Assembly: GCF_050624435.1 (NCBI RefSeq)
Contig: NC_134542.1
Location: 10,685,497-10,749,496, forward strand
Reading direction: 5' to 3'
Length of the DNA stretch: 64,000 nucleotides
From: Tenrec ecaudatus
Taxonomy: Eukaryota; Chordata; Mammalia; Afrosoricida; Tenrecidae
Positions 20,832 through 32,097 of this stretch are shown piece by piece. Both the position numbers and the translations under genes were made by a program. Position 1 is the first letter of the stretch. Every line of letters starts with the position of its first letter. Below the pieces are notes generated by a model that saw only the letters and a program-made list of their open reading frames with translations, ran no database searches and was not told the DNA's origin.

Positions 20832-20950
20832 GGCCGGCTGTACAGAGTCGAACTGCCGCTTTGGGTTTCCAAGGCTGCCACTGTTCCGGAAGTAGACAGC
20901 CTCATCTTGCTACCGGGGTGGGGGCTGGTGGCTTTTCACCGATGCCCTCC
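20832..20950 (-). repeat. AfroSINE-like SINE inside the presumed SCYGR copy 2 3' region
   Basis: 'CAGAGTCGAACTGCCGCTTT' and 'GGGTTTCCAAGGCTGCCACT' follow the SINE antisense order. It lies between the candidate splice donor and the poly(A) signal of copy 2, so it is probably intronic or in the 3' UTR. Confidence 0.65.
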
Positions 20951-21031
20951 CAGGGATATGGATTGGACTCCTCAGCCTGAGGCCAGGCTCAGCCACTGGC
21001 CTTTACTTCAGGGCAGTAAAGAAGAATGGAA

Positions 21032-21038
21032 ATCTTAC
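21032..21038 (-). promoter_or_regulatory. Candidate 5' splice site in 3' UTR of SCYGR copy 2
   Basis: The minus strand reads CCACAG|GTAAGAT, close to the ideal CAG|GTAAGT. It lies 47 nt after the stop codon. The acceptor is not determined. Confidence 0.55.
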
Positions 21039-21085
21039 CTGTGGCACCTTGACCTGGGGTCCCTACCCAGAGGCCAGGTGCCCCC

Positions 21086-21433
21086 CTAGCAGCAGCATTG
21101 CTTCTTGCAGCAGCACTTCTGTTGGCAGCACTTCTGCTGGCAGCAGCCCTTCCCGCAGCCGCAGCCACACGAGCCGCAGCAGCAGGGGACACAGCGGCAG
21201 GTATGGCGGCGGCAGCAGACCACGGGGGTGCTGCAGCAGCCCCCACAGCAGCCGCAGCAGCAGGGGCAGCAGTTGGAGCAACAGCCCACACGGTAGCACC
21301 TGCAGGTGGTGCAGCTGCCACAGCCGCCACCGCAGCCGCCACCACAGCCGCCACCGCAGCCGCCACAGCCACCGCAGCCACCGCAGCCACCGCCACAGCC
21401 GCCACCACAGCTTCCACAACCACAGCAACCCAT
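21086..21433 (-). CDS. SCYGR: SCYGR copy 2, small cysteine/glycine-repeat protein, inverted
   Basis: This is a 115-residue intronless frame on the minus strand. The frame stays open four codons further upstream, but that would need a TTG start. The ATG at 21433 lies in GACACCATGG like the other copies, so I chose it. The order is a Gly-Cys head, then [18 protein letters not shown], then [19 protein letters not shown], then [10 protein letters not shown] repeats and KKQCCC. It is nearly identical to copy 1 in the middle and tail (one SN for SS change) and differs in the number of head repeats. It is a likely hair matrix protein by family. Its inverted orientation and separate flanks set it apart from the tandem units that follow. 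A TATA box lies at 21532-21539 and a poly(A) signal at 20683. Confidence 0.92.
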   Translation of the reverse strand: MGCCGCGSCGGGCGGGCGGCGGCGGCGGGCGGGCGGGCGSCTTCRCYRVGCCSNCCPCCCGCCGGCCSTPVVCCRRHTCRCVPCCCGSCGCGCGKGCCQQKCCQQKCCCKKQCCC

Positions 21434-21531
21434 GGTGTCAGTCAAGAGGACTCAGAGGAGTTGAGAGAGAGGATGCAGGAGGTGAGAGTGAGAGGTCTGA
21501 TGCCACCTAGGCTGGAAGGTCCTTATATACC

Positions 21532-21539
21532 TTGTTCAG
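21532..21539 (-). promoter_or_regulatory. TATA box of SCYGR copy 2
   Basis: TATATAAG on the minus strand, 106 bp before the ATG and followed by GGACC and GCATCAGACC, the counterpart of the leader block in the other copies. The spacing is 8 bp longer than in copies 1, 3, 4 and 5. Confidence 0.8.
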
Positions 21540-21544
21540 GGGCT

Positions 21545-22084
21545 AACATATGACTTGACTCCTATCAACTTCCTCATTGTTGTTCCCCTGCTCCTCTGGG
21601 AGAATTTCACAAGACCCTGACTGTATTTCCTTATCACATACCTTTGCCCTGAGACAAGACCTTATTTTAGCCTTTATGTCTTCCTCAAGTTAATCTTCTA
21701 AGGAAGACGCCAGCCTTCCAGAGCCTGTGGGATCTTGCTTTCACTCAGCTGCCTTCAAAGGACAAGCCAGCTTGTCCCAGAGTCTTCATTTGATGAAGGT
21801 TCATGTCCTTGTTGCCACTCAGGACTGTGACAGCGAGTGGGGATTCCCTTCCGTGGTTGGAAAGGGACCCTTCTTAGCTGGCTGGTCACTTGCTAAGCAC
21901 AAGAAAAATTGGGCTCTCTGTGGGTAAGGAAACCAACTAAATTTGCATGTCTCCTTTGTCAGAAAGGCTTTATGGCTAAAAGACCAACAAAAAAAGTATC
22001 TCATTTATTTGACTCCATTCTGTCCTTGACTCACACGTCAAAATATGAGGCCACTTGGAATTGCATAGGTCTAGATTGGGAGGC
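21545..22084. other. Upstream flank of SCYGR copy 2, single-copy
   Basis: No repeat is recognised. It ends where the tandem segmental duplication starts. The first ~150 bp is presumably promoter-proximal sequence for copy 2. Confidence 0.5.
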
Positions 22085-22623
22085 TTTTCTGGAAGAATTC
22101 CAATGCCAGCTTCCCACCCCAGCTCCCACCTTCTTTGCCAGTGGACAAAGGGGTCAACAAACCCTGCCACCAGTTGGCTTCATGTCCTAAGGAATGCCAT
22201 GACCCCTGGGTGACACCGTTTCTTCAGTCCAGGTGAAATGATGTCTAATTGTAAATACCCACCACTCATCGATCGGTTTACCACATTGTGGAGGCTGTGT
22301 ACTGGGGTCATGTTGGAAGCTACACCACCAGTAGTTCAAATACCAGCAGAGTCACTCATGGTGTGCCAGTCTCAGCAGGGCTTCTAGAGTGGTACAGTTG
22401 AAGAAGAAAAGTCTGCAGGTCTCTTGACAAAAGTGAGCCCTTGAAAACCCAATGGAACACAGTAGAATATTGTCTAATGGAGTGCTGGAAGATACCCTCG
22501 CCCCGCCCAAGTTGGAAGGTACTCACAAGACAGTAGCCTCAACAATGGGCATCAGAAGTCAAGAAGCTGGACTCTGTTCACCAGTAACTCAACAGACTTC
22601 ACTTTTGTTTTTGTGCTTTCAGC
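22085..22623. other. Unit start, unassigned (copies at 37959 and 53356)
   Basis: No gene is recognised. It is conserved among the three units, but only because of recent duplication. Confidence 0.4.
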
Positions 22624-22745
22624 TCTCGTCCACTTTTTAAGGAGCCTGGTGGCGTCGCAGGGTTTGATTTGAGTTGCTAAGCAGAAAAACGGGCAGTGGT
22701 TAGAGACCACCAGCCACGTGTCAACCCATCTTGTTGACGACCTTC
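22624..22745 (+). repeat. AfroSINE-like SINE, head part
   Basis: 'AAGGAGCCTGGTGGCGTCGC' is the tRNA-like head. The counterparts are 38483-38600 and 53917-54035. Confidence 0.7.
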
Positions 22746-23809
22746 CTGTAGGGAAGGTGAGGCCTCCTACACCCGGATGCAGTTACTTATAGATGTGGTG
22801 TCCACAGTGACTGAGAGCACGTGCACCCCTCTTGTCCAATTTCACAGTCACCCCGGGTACTCTTCTGACCCATGTGACCCAGGTATCCTTTCCAACAGCC
22901 CGAAAGGGAAGAATTCACAATAAATCCTTTTGTAGACTTCAAGGGGCTTTTGCTAAACTTGATTCATTTTCAAGCACATTATTACATAGGATGGTCCCCT
23001 TTCACATTTAGGTAGGGCAGTGGTTTTTCAACAGTCAGTGGGGTTTTGGTGTCCAGAGTGTATTAGAGCTTAAAAAATGAGCACTCTGGTAGGTAAAAGC
23101 TATGAATGTCAGGAGTGGCCCAGAATTCATTGTCAGGGTCCCCAAAGAGATGAAGCCTCCACTGACTTTTTTCTGATCATTAATCCAGGATGTAAATGGT
23201 CTGTGTGCCTAAGAACGTAAACATCTCTACCCCACCTTCTCCAGGCAGCCCAGGGAGGGCAGTCTCTCTCGTAGAGGACTTATCTAGATGTGTCCTTGAT
23301 GGACATCACCATACTGGGGACAGAACAGTCATGGGGCTGAATAGTCATCAGTCTCATCCAACCTGCCTTGGACAAAGAACCCTGGATCCATCTTATAAGC
23401 CTCTCTATATAACAATGTGTGTGACCTAATCATGGTCCCGATTCTGCGTCTGAAGTCCCACTTACAACTGTGAGGTATAGATCTGCCATCGGTCATGAAT
23501 TTGTGACCGTTTCATTTGTTCCATCCTCTATTTATCTAGCTCCCTCAGATGCCATTTTTACCTCATGCTAATCACCTCCCTCATCATAATTTTGTGTGAT
23601 GAATTTGGGTTCCTCATCTGTTTGAAGACAAAAAATTACCATGGCTTGTTGAAAGGACACAACTACTGCATTTGTGTTTGTGTTTGTTAAATTAGTGGAC
23701 ACTTAAAGACAAATGCAAGCATAAATCCTCTTTCCCAACCCACAACTCATTGTGCAGTATGACTTTGGATACAGATAAGAAGAGACATGTCAAACAAACA
23801 AAAAAAAAG
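22746..23809. other. Unassigned stretch in unit 1
   Basis: No gene signal. The counterparts are 38601-39589 in unit 2 and 54036-54995 in unit 3. In unit 3 the L1 at 54996 interrupts the end of this stretch. Confidence 0.4.
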
Positions 23810-24090
23810 AGCACACAATGATCTGTCTATGGCCAGAGTGGTCCTTAAGGAAAGGATGGTAGACGTACAGTCACGACTGATCAGTCCTGGAGAAAGACAT
23901 CCTGCTGGGTAAAGTGGAGGGCCAGTGAAGAAGAGGAAGGTCCTCAAGGAGATGGATTGGCATCGTGGCTGCAACAATGGTCTCAAGAATAGGAACAATT
24001 ACAAGGCTGTAGCAGGACCAGGCAGTGTTCCGTTCTGCTCTGCATGGGGCCGATGTGGTTCAGAGCCAACTGGATAACACCTAACATCAA
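23810..24090 (+). mobile_element. RTE (BovB-like) LINE 3' end
   Basis: Read in frame pieces it gives a LEKDILLGKVEG-like segment and then a C-terminal part. This corresponds to the BovB ending LEKTLMLGKIEG and VVHGVAKSRTRL. It is followed by AACACCTAACATCAACA, the usual simple tail. The counterparts are 39590-39872 and 60395-60675. It is decayed and only the last ~280 bp remain. Confidence 0.75.
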
Positions 24091-24267
24091 CATGTGTTCT
24101 CTTTACAAAACATTTGAGATGAGGTCTCATTTGTACCCTGAAACAAGAGACATCTTGGATTGTCATTGTTTGGGGGGAAGATATGCTACTGGTGACTAGT
24201 GAATAAAGGACAGGGATTCTGCTATATGTCCAAAAATGTACAGGACAGTCACTGAACACAAAGAACT

Positions 24268-24462
24268 CAAAACCCAACCTCAATGGCATTGAGTCAGTTC
24301 TAACACATAGGAACCCCATCAGACAGGGTAGAACTAGGCCCTGTGGGTTTCCCTCACAATAACTCTTTAAGGGAGTAGAAAGCCTCGCCATGGAGCAGTT
24401 GGTAGTTCAGAACTGCTGGCCTTGTGATTAATAGACAATTACTCCACCAGGGCTACCTACAA
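24268..24462 (-). repeat. AfroSINE-like SINE, near full length
   Basis: 'CAATGGCATTGAGTCAGTTC', 'GGGTTTCCCTCACAATAACT' and the final 'CTCCACCAGGGCTACC' follow the SINE antisense order. The counterparts are 40052-40245 and 60846-61040. Confidence 0.8.
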
Positions 24463-24789
24463 ATAGCTGTCAGTCCCAAATATCTGAATTTCTGAGGTTG
24501 ATGAGCCCTGCCGTAATGTCTAGATTTTCCAGAGACTTCCCTATCTATAAGGACAGAAGAATCCAGATTTTTTGGAGTCACTAAAAAGAAAATTACCTCT
24601 CAGTTCATTTAGAAAGGATTTATGGAGTCCCTGGTATGTACAAAGTTCTGTGTCGGGGACATTTCCTAATGGAACCTTGTGTGGCAATACTTGTATTCAA
24701 CCTGTGAGTTGGGAACAAGGCTGGGCCAGAGGACAACGGATAGCACACCACAAACTATCTGAAGAGTTATATGCCTCGATGAAACATAC
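24463..24789. other. Unassigned stretch in unit 1
   Basis: No gene signal. The unit 2 copy (about 40246-40604) has gained an (AT)n tract at 40369-40390 that is absent here. Confidence 0.4.
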
Positions 24790-25278
24790 AAATGTCTTCT
24801 AGTTGTTTAATGCTTCCTCCCCCTCCACTATCATGATCCCATTTCTACCTTACAAATCCGGCTAGACCAGAGGTTATACACTGGTACAGAGAGGAACTGG
24901 AAACACAGGAAAACCCCTCAAACCAATAATAAGATTAGCAATACCAAGAGGGTAAGGGGAAGACAGGATAGAAAGGTGGAACTGATCACAAGGACCTACA
25001 TATAACCCCTTTTCTGGGGACAGACAACAGAAAATTGGGTGAAGGGAGACGTCAGACAGTGTTATACATGACAAAATAATAATAATTTCTAAATTATCAA
25101 GGGTTCACGAGGGAGGGAGCAGGGGGAGAATGAGGAGCTGATACAAGGGATCAATTAGAAAGCAAATGTTTTGCGAATGATGGAGGCAACAAATGTAGAT
25201 ATGTGCTTGGCACAATAGATGGATGTTGGATTGTGATAAGAGCTGTATGAGTCTCAATAAAATATTTTTAATTTTAAA
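24790..25278 (+). mobile_element. L1 3' end, 5'-truncated
   Basis: It runs from 'AATGTCTTCTAGTTGTTTAA' to 'GAGTCTCAATAAAATATTTT', matching the L1 3' UTR end at 59750-60260. The counterparts are 40605-41085 and 61395-61885. Confidence 0.85.
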
Positions 25279-25327
25279 AAGAGTTATATGCCCATCATTA
25301 CAGACACATCTTGTATCATATATATAA

Positions 25328-25890
25328 AGTTAGGCTCCGTTGTCTAGGGAAACACAATCAGTGCCACTCAAATATGTACAAGAAAGAACTTTCTAGAAGG
25401 AATTCCATATCCAGAAGGCATCCCAGCCCAGTCCAACTCAAATCCCTAAGTCCAGTGCTAGCTAAGGCCCTTACAGGCTCATGTAGCTGCAGATCAATGA
25501 GGGAGGAAGGTGAAGCAGGAAGATCACAGAGCAGCGGGCACAGTGTCACATGGCCCCAAGGTCAATGGAAACATGGGAAAGTGACAACAGCATTCAGGAT
25601 TGTGCAGCCCAGATGGGGCTGCCTCTCTGGGTAGGCAGAGCCCCCAGCAAGCAGGAAGGTGAAGGAGCAGAGAGAAGAGAGAGAGAGAAAAAGGTCACCC
25701 CCCCACCAAGGAGGCTTTATTAGACTGATTAAGAGATTGAACTCTGCCCCTAGCCAGGAGTGTCTAGTTGACATAATATCTAATTACCAGAGATGGCTCC
25801 ACAGAGGCAGCCGTGCCATTTGCTAGCTGCCTCTGCCTGTAGCTGCCTTCATTGTTCTTGTTCATTCCTTTCCATAGCAATTTCTTGATC
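25328..25890 (-). mobile_element. LTR-C type LTR-like repeat (fossil)
   Basis: It starts 'GTTAGGCTCCGTTGTCTAGG', a form shared with the ends of many mammalian LTRs read in antisense. It continues 'AAGGAATTCCATATCCAGAA'. The counterparts are about 41148-41790 and 61938-62580, which contain expanded GA tracts. The outer boundary is uncertain and the family unassigned. Confidence 0.45.
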
Positions 25891-26225
25891 ATCTACATTA
25901 GTGAGTGTTAAACAGGTAGACATTGAGTTCTTACGCCACTGGCAATATATTTATATCACCATTTCTAGTAAAATTAATAACCGGTAATAATAATCACTAC
26001 AATTTAAATATTGCATACTATAGTGCCACATTGTCTATCTTAGTAACATTTTCTTCCAGGTTTTCTAGAGTACATAGTTTTCTCTCCTTTTGTTTTATTT
26101 ATCTCAATTTGTCTGTCACTGTCGGCTATATTATTTTGCATTTAGATTTTCTTCTTTGACATTAATTATTTTTAAAATGTTTTTTTCCTTCCTAAGCACC
26201 TAAATTCATTTCTCCGTCAAATTGA
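25891..26225. other. AT-rich unassigned stretch in unit 1
   Basis: No gene signal. The counterparts are 41791-42124 and 62581-62924. Confidence 0.4.
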
Positions 26226-26400
26226 AAAATGTTTCTAAGGGAGAGAAAGGGGGAAAAATGAGGAGCTGATACCAAAGGCTCAAGTAGAAAGAGAAGGTTT
26301 CAAAAGGGAGATGGCAACCTATGCACAAAGGTGCTGGACACAATGGACGGATGGGTTGTTCTAAGAGCTGAAAAAGTCTCCAACAAAGTGTTTTTTAAAA
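26226..26400 (+). mobile_element. L1 extreme 3' end
   Basis: 'AATGAGGAGCTGATACCAAA' to 'CAACAAAGTGTTTTTTAAAA' matches the last ~170 bp of the L1 3' UTR. The counterparts are 42125-42300 and 62925-63085. Confidence 0.75.
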
Positions 26401-26978
26401 ATGATTTTGTATTTTAAGTACAGTATGAATTGTGTCTGAAAAAGTTTAAAAGATGGATCAGTGCAAACGCCTCCCTGTGGTTTCTCCTGAGTGTGGATCT
26501 CTGAAAGCAGGGACCAGCTTCACTGGAAAAGAGAGTGAGACCTGCCTTTGCGAGGCAGCCAGACCTGCTGAGAGAGACAGGGCTGCTGGGGCGCTTGGCG
26601 GTGTCCACCGAGCCTGTTGCTACTTCTTCTCTCCAGTGACTTGATCCTTCAGTAAGAAGACTCTAGCCAGGAAGAGCTCACTCCCTCAATCTGAGGTGTT
26701 CCCACCCACTCCAGCCCAGCATGTCCCCTTCCTGAGGCGTGCCCACATGCCTGCCTCGGGAGGCCATTGCCATTAGGAGCATCCTTTTCCATGGCCCTGG
26801 CCCTAGGGATTGTTAGGGCACATGACTTAGAACAACAAACAAAATGGGTCATCTAGTGGACCGAGTAAATATCCAATAGGGAAATACAGAAGATATTGTG
26901 AGGTTCCTTCCTAACTACTGAGTCAGATAGCAACATGGAAAAGATCACGTGTCTTCCTTGTTCCCCCCTCAGAGCTGG
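26401..26978 (+). promoter_or_regulatory. 5' flank of SCYGR copy 3
   Basis: This flank is shared with 42301-42874 and 63086-63657. In about 200 bp sampled (26440-26640) I count about five differences from unit 2. It contains an E-box CACGTG within ATCACGTGTCTTCC, about 30 bp before the TATA box, and a CCAAT-type motif in AATATCCAATAGGG. The regulatory role is inference. Confidence 0.45.
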
Positions 26979-26986
26979 TATATAAG
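26979..26986 (+). promoter_or_regulatory. TATA box of SCYGR copy 3
   Basis: TATATAAG, 98 bp before the ATG, in the block GCTGGTATATAAGGGCCACA shared with copies 4 and 5. Confidence 0.85.
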
Positions 26987-27076
26987 GGCCACACAATCCA
27001 AGGTGCATCAGACTTCTCCTCGCTCACCTCCTTCATCCTCTCTCCTCACCTCCTCTGAATCCTCTCGACTGGCACC

Positions 27077-27451
27077 ATGGGTTGCTGTGGTTGTGGTGGC
27101 TGCGGTGGCGGCTGTGGTGGCTGCGGTGGCGGCTGTGGTGGCTGTGGTGGCTGCGGTGGTGGCTGTGGCAGCTGCGGTGGCTGCGGTGGTGGCTGCGGTG
27201 GCGGCTGTGGTGGCTGCGGTGGTGGTTGCGGTGGCTGTGGCGGCTGTGGCGGCTGCTGTGGTGGTTGCTGCAGCTGCTGCTCCCCTATGGTCTGCTGCTA
27301 CCGCCGCTGCTGCCGCCGCACCTGCTGCTGTGTCCCCTGCTGCTGCGGCTCGTGTGGCTGTGGCTCATGTGGCTGTGGCTGCGGGAAGGGCTGCTGCCAG
27401 CAGAAGTGCTGCCAGCAGAAGTGCTGCTGCAAGAAGCAATGCTGCTGCTGA
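27077..27451 (+). CDS. SCYGR: SCYGR copy 3, divergent-centre member
   Basis: This is a 124-residue intronless frame with the ATG in GCACCATGG. The head is a longer Gly-Cys repeat beginning [13 protein letters not shown]. The middle differs from every other copy: the [11 protein letters not shown]...STPVVCC module is missing. Instead it has [18 protein letters not shown] followed by [11 protein letters not shown]. The tail, [17 protein letters not shown] and QQKCC repeats to KKQCCC, matches copy 4. The surrounding unit is a recent duplicate of that holding copies 4 and 5, so the different centre is unexpected. It may have arisen by gene conversion from another family member or by rapid repeat turnover. 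The frame is intact. By family it is a probable hair matrix protein. Confidence 0.9.
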   Translation: MGCCGCGGCGGGCGGCGGGCGGCGGCGGGCGSCGGCGGGCGGGCGGCGGGCGGCGGCGGCCGGCCSCCSPMVCCYRRCCRRTCCCVPCCCGSCGCGSCGCGCGKGCCQQKCCQQKCCCKKQCCC

Positions 27452-27471
27452 GAGGGCAGCGACGGCCTGGG

Positions 27472-27620
27472 GTAAGAGACGCTGGGAGCTTTCCTCAGGC
27501 CATTTGGCTCATCACGTGTCTGCTTTCTCCCTGCCTTCCCCTCCTGGTGTCTCAGACTTGATGATTTTGTTGCTCAGTGTGTCTAACCCTCTGAAGTTGC
27601 AGTTGTTTCTGTCCCTGCAG
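27472..27620 (+). other. Candidate 3' UTR intron of SCYGR copy 3
   Basis: A donor GGG|GTAAGAG begins 21 nt after the stop codon. A fitting acceptor, TTTCTGTCCCTGCAG|GATG with a pyrimidine-rich tract, lies 149 bp on. Copy 4 has the same 149-bp arrangement. Because the intron is under 50 nt from the stop, it should not trigger nonsense-mediated decay. Splicing is inferred from sequence only. Confidence 0.5.
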
Positions 27621-28639
27621 GATGACAGCATGACTACATCATGTTCTGTTTTCTGTTAACTGCTGGAACTTGGCCTCTGGACGGCATGTTTTCTGTGATA
27701 TCTCGGTCATCCTGATGTCATCTGAAATAATACATGAAAGACCACGATATATTATTGGTATTAGAGTTGAGAGTATAGCTATCCCATGTAAAGTTTTACT
27801 TAGAGGATGAACTTCACAATTATAAAATGTTATCCACTATTCATTCCCCCCCCAAAATTGCTTATAATTACACTTTTGTTCTGTTGCATTGCACATTAAC
27901 TAGCTTCCTTTCTAGGTCTTTCTTAAATTTTTTAAGGCAATCTGTGGAAACAGGAAATATAAAAGTGGGATGAGTAATGTTATCATTGGATTTTGCAGTC
28001 AATGATATGAAACAAAATGTGAATGAAGTATTGAATCAAATATGATTTGCTTATTAATCCTTCACCCAATTTATAATCAAAAGTTTTCTTAAAAACAGGT
28101 TGAAAAACTTTTCAATTTAAAAAAATCATGTTTAAGTTATTAGGGTGAAAGGGGGGCAACTCTTTAATAAAAATTATAAAATCCCTAAAACCTGTCTTGC
28201 CTTGCTCCTTTTTTCTTTGTTCTATAAGATGGGGGAGGTCAACTTCCAGTAAAAACTAGCAGCCTAGGCAGAACGACAGACACACTCTACAACAGATAAG
28301 GAGAACATCGAGAGGATTGAAAAACTGGGGCCTTGAATCTCTGTGGAGGGATAGGAAAGTTAAATGCAGTAAACTAGCCTCATAAAAACCAGCAGGTGGT
28401 GAATCCCTGGGGCTTGGGAGTCTGGGAGGAGTGAAGAGAGGTGTGTGAGAGCCCCCTTCACCACACCTTCTGTACTGGGACCTGGGCTGTGTCCAATTAT
28501 CAAGGGCTCTGGAGGACATGGTGGAGTGATGGGCCTATCATTCACTTGGAGGCAGGGAGTGCCAGGGGGGCTCTGGAATGTCTTCCTTCCTTCCTTCCTC
28601 CTATCCTTTCGTTCCTTTCTCTAAAAAAGAAATAAATCG
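27621..28639. other. 3' flank of SCYGR copy 3, then unassigned
   Basis: The first part is AT-rich and shared with unit 2 (43496-44540). The only nearby poly(A)-like motifs are the variants AATAAT and AATACA near 27725-27735. A short (CTTC)n run lies at 28578-28600. The stretch from about 28230 may be the 5' end of the following L1. Confidence 0.4.
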
Positions 28640-31600
28640 ACCTATGAAATAAGACAATGGGGCAGGATATAGACTCTCGCATCTCAGAACTGCCATCGCC
28701 AATAGCCTTGGCCTGCAAGCCTAGGCACTTTGGTGTTGTTATTTGTCCCTGCTTTTCTCTTTGAGGGGCTCATATAATCCAGCTCCTCAGCAAATGTGAC
28801 TGCCTATGATGCACTGTTAAAGGGGCAGGGCTGACGCTGCAGGCTGCTCTCACAGACAGAGGAATGGGTGCCCAGACAACGTTGACAATGTTTTTGTTTG
28901 TTTTTTAACAGCAGAGCTACACAAGTATGGAGGCCTCATATTTATGGGTTCTGGGGGTGCAGTAGCTATACCAACTCAGTACCAACAGAGTTGACCATAC
29001 TCTAGAGTTACCAGAGTTTGTGTGTACATTTTGATATATAGATATAGATACAGGTGATATAGGTATAGATATGGGCACCTAATCCACATACCATACACTT
29101 CACTAGTTCAATCATTCTAGAATATGAAGAAGAATTTGTATAATCATTACCTCAATCAATTTTAGAACATTACCCACCCACCCATGGTTAGATTGCGTTT
29201 AGCTTTCTCATTCTTCTCTCTCCCTTTCACGGTTTCCTTTTGGATTTCAGCTGCTCTCTCCCTCTTTCTTCTTTGCCTTTCTTTCCTCCCTTCTGTATTT
29301 TTTCAGTTTGACTGTTGGTTGGATTCTTTTTGTTGTTATAGATTTGTCTCTTTTTCAAAATCCCTGTCTTTCTCCATCTGATGGAGACAATTATCCCCAA
29401 AAGGCCCAGCCATGCTAGCACCTCCAACAGCTACATGGAATGGTCAAGGAGCACCACCCGCCCCAGCACTGCCTGATCCACAAACAAACACAACTTTTAA
29501 AGCACCAGGATATCTCAGAGACAACAGACAATTCAAGTTCATACAAGGAAACAAGGCAGAATGGCACAAGTGACCCATATGCAGAACCAAAAGACTTCCC
29601 TGAAGAAGATAAGGCACTGGGACTAGTAGAAAAAATTCAGAGGAATGATTCTTAAGTACATTACACCTATGGGGAGAAAAATTGAGATGGCAATGTTAAG
29701 AATAGAAAATATATATCAAATAATTCTAGAAAACACTATAAGAGTCATCTGACAAAATAAATTAAAAACCATATAAAAATATCAAATAGAAATTTAGAAG
29801 ATAAATAAGAAGATATTAAAAATAGATGATACCTAGAAAGATGAAAGAAATAGAATTGAAGAGATAGAAGGCTAAATTAGTGAGCTTGATGAAAATTATG
29901 TCAATATCAAACTAAAAATAATCCGTAAAACGATTGTTTTAATCTGAACAAAGACTATCAATTTCATGGGACACAATCAAAAGATATAATATATATAATA
30001 GGAATTCCAGGAACAGAAGAAATTTTTTTTTAAACTGAGACAAATGTTCAAGACCTACAGGGAAAGAACTTCCTTACCATCATTAAAGAGGAGAAAATAA
30101 CCATCCAAAAAGCTGAAATAATCTAAATCAGCACAGACCCCAACAGAAAATCGCCGCTAAATATCATAATCAAACTTTTCAAAACCAAGACCAAGAGAAT
30201 TCTGAGAGGAGCTTGTAAACCTGAGCTTGAATTTTTCAGCAGTAATTAGGAAGGCAAGATGGGAAGAGGATGACATCGAAGCCCTGAACAGAAATAAAAA
30301 TCAACAACCAAGAATCTTTTATCCAGAAAAAATGGCCATTACATATAAGAGGCAAGCAAGGATGTTTCCGGGTAGGAAAAATGAAAGGACTTTTTGAAAA
30401 CAAGAAAAATCAAACCAAGAGCCCCTAAGGGGAGTTCTTTGCACAGCATCACAAACACAGTCATCAGCCTGAGAGCAACACAGGCCAAGCTGCCCAGAGA
30501 TCAACCAATAATTACAGCAAACAAAGTAAAACAAATTGAGAGGACTCAAAATATAGAACCAGAAATATGAATTGACAAGACAACTGAGACATAAAAGAGG
30601 ACAAAATGTGGATACAAATATTCAAGTAGAGGAAGTCAAGTTGATTTCAAGAGAGAACAGACTAGGAAAGAAATGAATCAATAAAGAATAAGGCAACGTC
30701 AAAGAATGAAAATCACAAAGACATAACAAATAAAGCAGCAGCAAAAGAGAAAGAACTCAGCATAGAGAATTATGGGAAAGGAAGAAACAGCAAGACAAAA
30801 ATACACAGCAAAATGACAGCAATAAATTCATACCTATTCATACTGATATTGACTACAGATAGATTAAATGCATGAGTCAGGAGACAGAGTAGTACACTAG
30901 ATATGAAAACAATACTCATTCATATGCTGCTTACCAGAAACACATATTCGACACAGAGCAAAGATACGAAAACATATGAACCTAATGGCAATCATTTAAG
31001 CAGAAGTGGCAATCTTAATCTCCAATAAAATTGACTTCAGAGAAAAATCTACCTTCAGAGAAGACAAAGAAAAGTATTACCCAATAATTGAAGGGAAAAA
31101 TGGAAAAGATAATATCCATGTATCCATTGAATAACTTTCAAAATATATTAACCAAATACTTACAGATTTAAAGCAAGAATTTTTTTTCAAAAAACCTACA
31201 ATATAGTAGGAGTCTAAAATACACCACTCTTGGGGAAGGACAGAGCAACTAGAAAGAAACTCAACAGAGACAAAGAAGAACTAAACTACACAATCAATTT
31301 GACCTCTTAGGCATACGTAAAACACTCCACCTAACAAAGAACACAGATTCTCTTCCAGCCCACATAGGACGATCTCTAGAATAGACCGTGTGTTAGGTCA
31401 CAAAACAAGCCTGCATGATTCTTCTCAGACCACTCACAAAACTCAAATATATGGAAATGGAATAACACCAAATTTAAAACCTTCTGGGTAATTGAAGAAA
31501 TAAAAAATGGAAATTCAAAATTCCTTTAAACAAACAAGAACTAAATGTGATATACCCAAATGAATGAGACACAGCCAAGGCAGTGCTCAGAAGGCAAATT

Positions 31601-32097
31601 ATGGCAACTAACACACGCAGCCAAAAAGAAGAAACACAAAATCAAAAACTAAAGCTAACATCTCCAACAACTAGAACAGAAAAATCAACTGATGGCCTCC
31701 GGAATAAAAGAAGAAACCAGAGAAAAATAAATAAATCAGAAGAAGAAGGAAAAAACACGAGAGAGAATGGCTAAGACAAGAAGTTGGCTAACAAAGGGGG
31801 GATTAACAAAACTGATAGAACCCTGGAAAATCTAACAGAGGAAAAGATAGAGAAGATGCAAGCGTCATGAATAAGAAATTAAATGGGCCACATCACAATA
31901 GAAACAACTTAAATAATGCAGATAATAACAAGGTACTAGGAAGGTCTGTCCTCCAACAAATTTGAAAGCCTAGAAAAAGTGGGAACTTTTCTACAAACAC
32001 ACCACCTACCGAAGCTAACACAGACAGAAGAAAAACTGGCTAGAACCATAACAAAGGAAGAAAACGATCAAATCACTAAAGAAACAAAACTCTCAGT

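Noticed and set aside
21434-21445. Upstream extension of SCYGR copy 2 by four residues
   Set aside because: It would need a TTG start. The downstream ATG has the shared ACACCATGG context.
23999-24391. Minus-strand 130-residue frame repeated in unit 2
   Set aside because: It spans an RTE tail and a SINE in antisense, and its conservation reflects recent duplication only.
26949-27659. 236-residue Ala/Val-rich open frame across SCYGR copy 3
   Set aside because: Off-frame reading of the SCYGR gene plus its promoter and candidate intron. It has no family resemblance and starts upstream of the transcription start.
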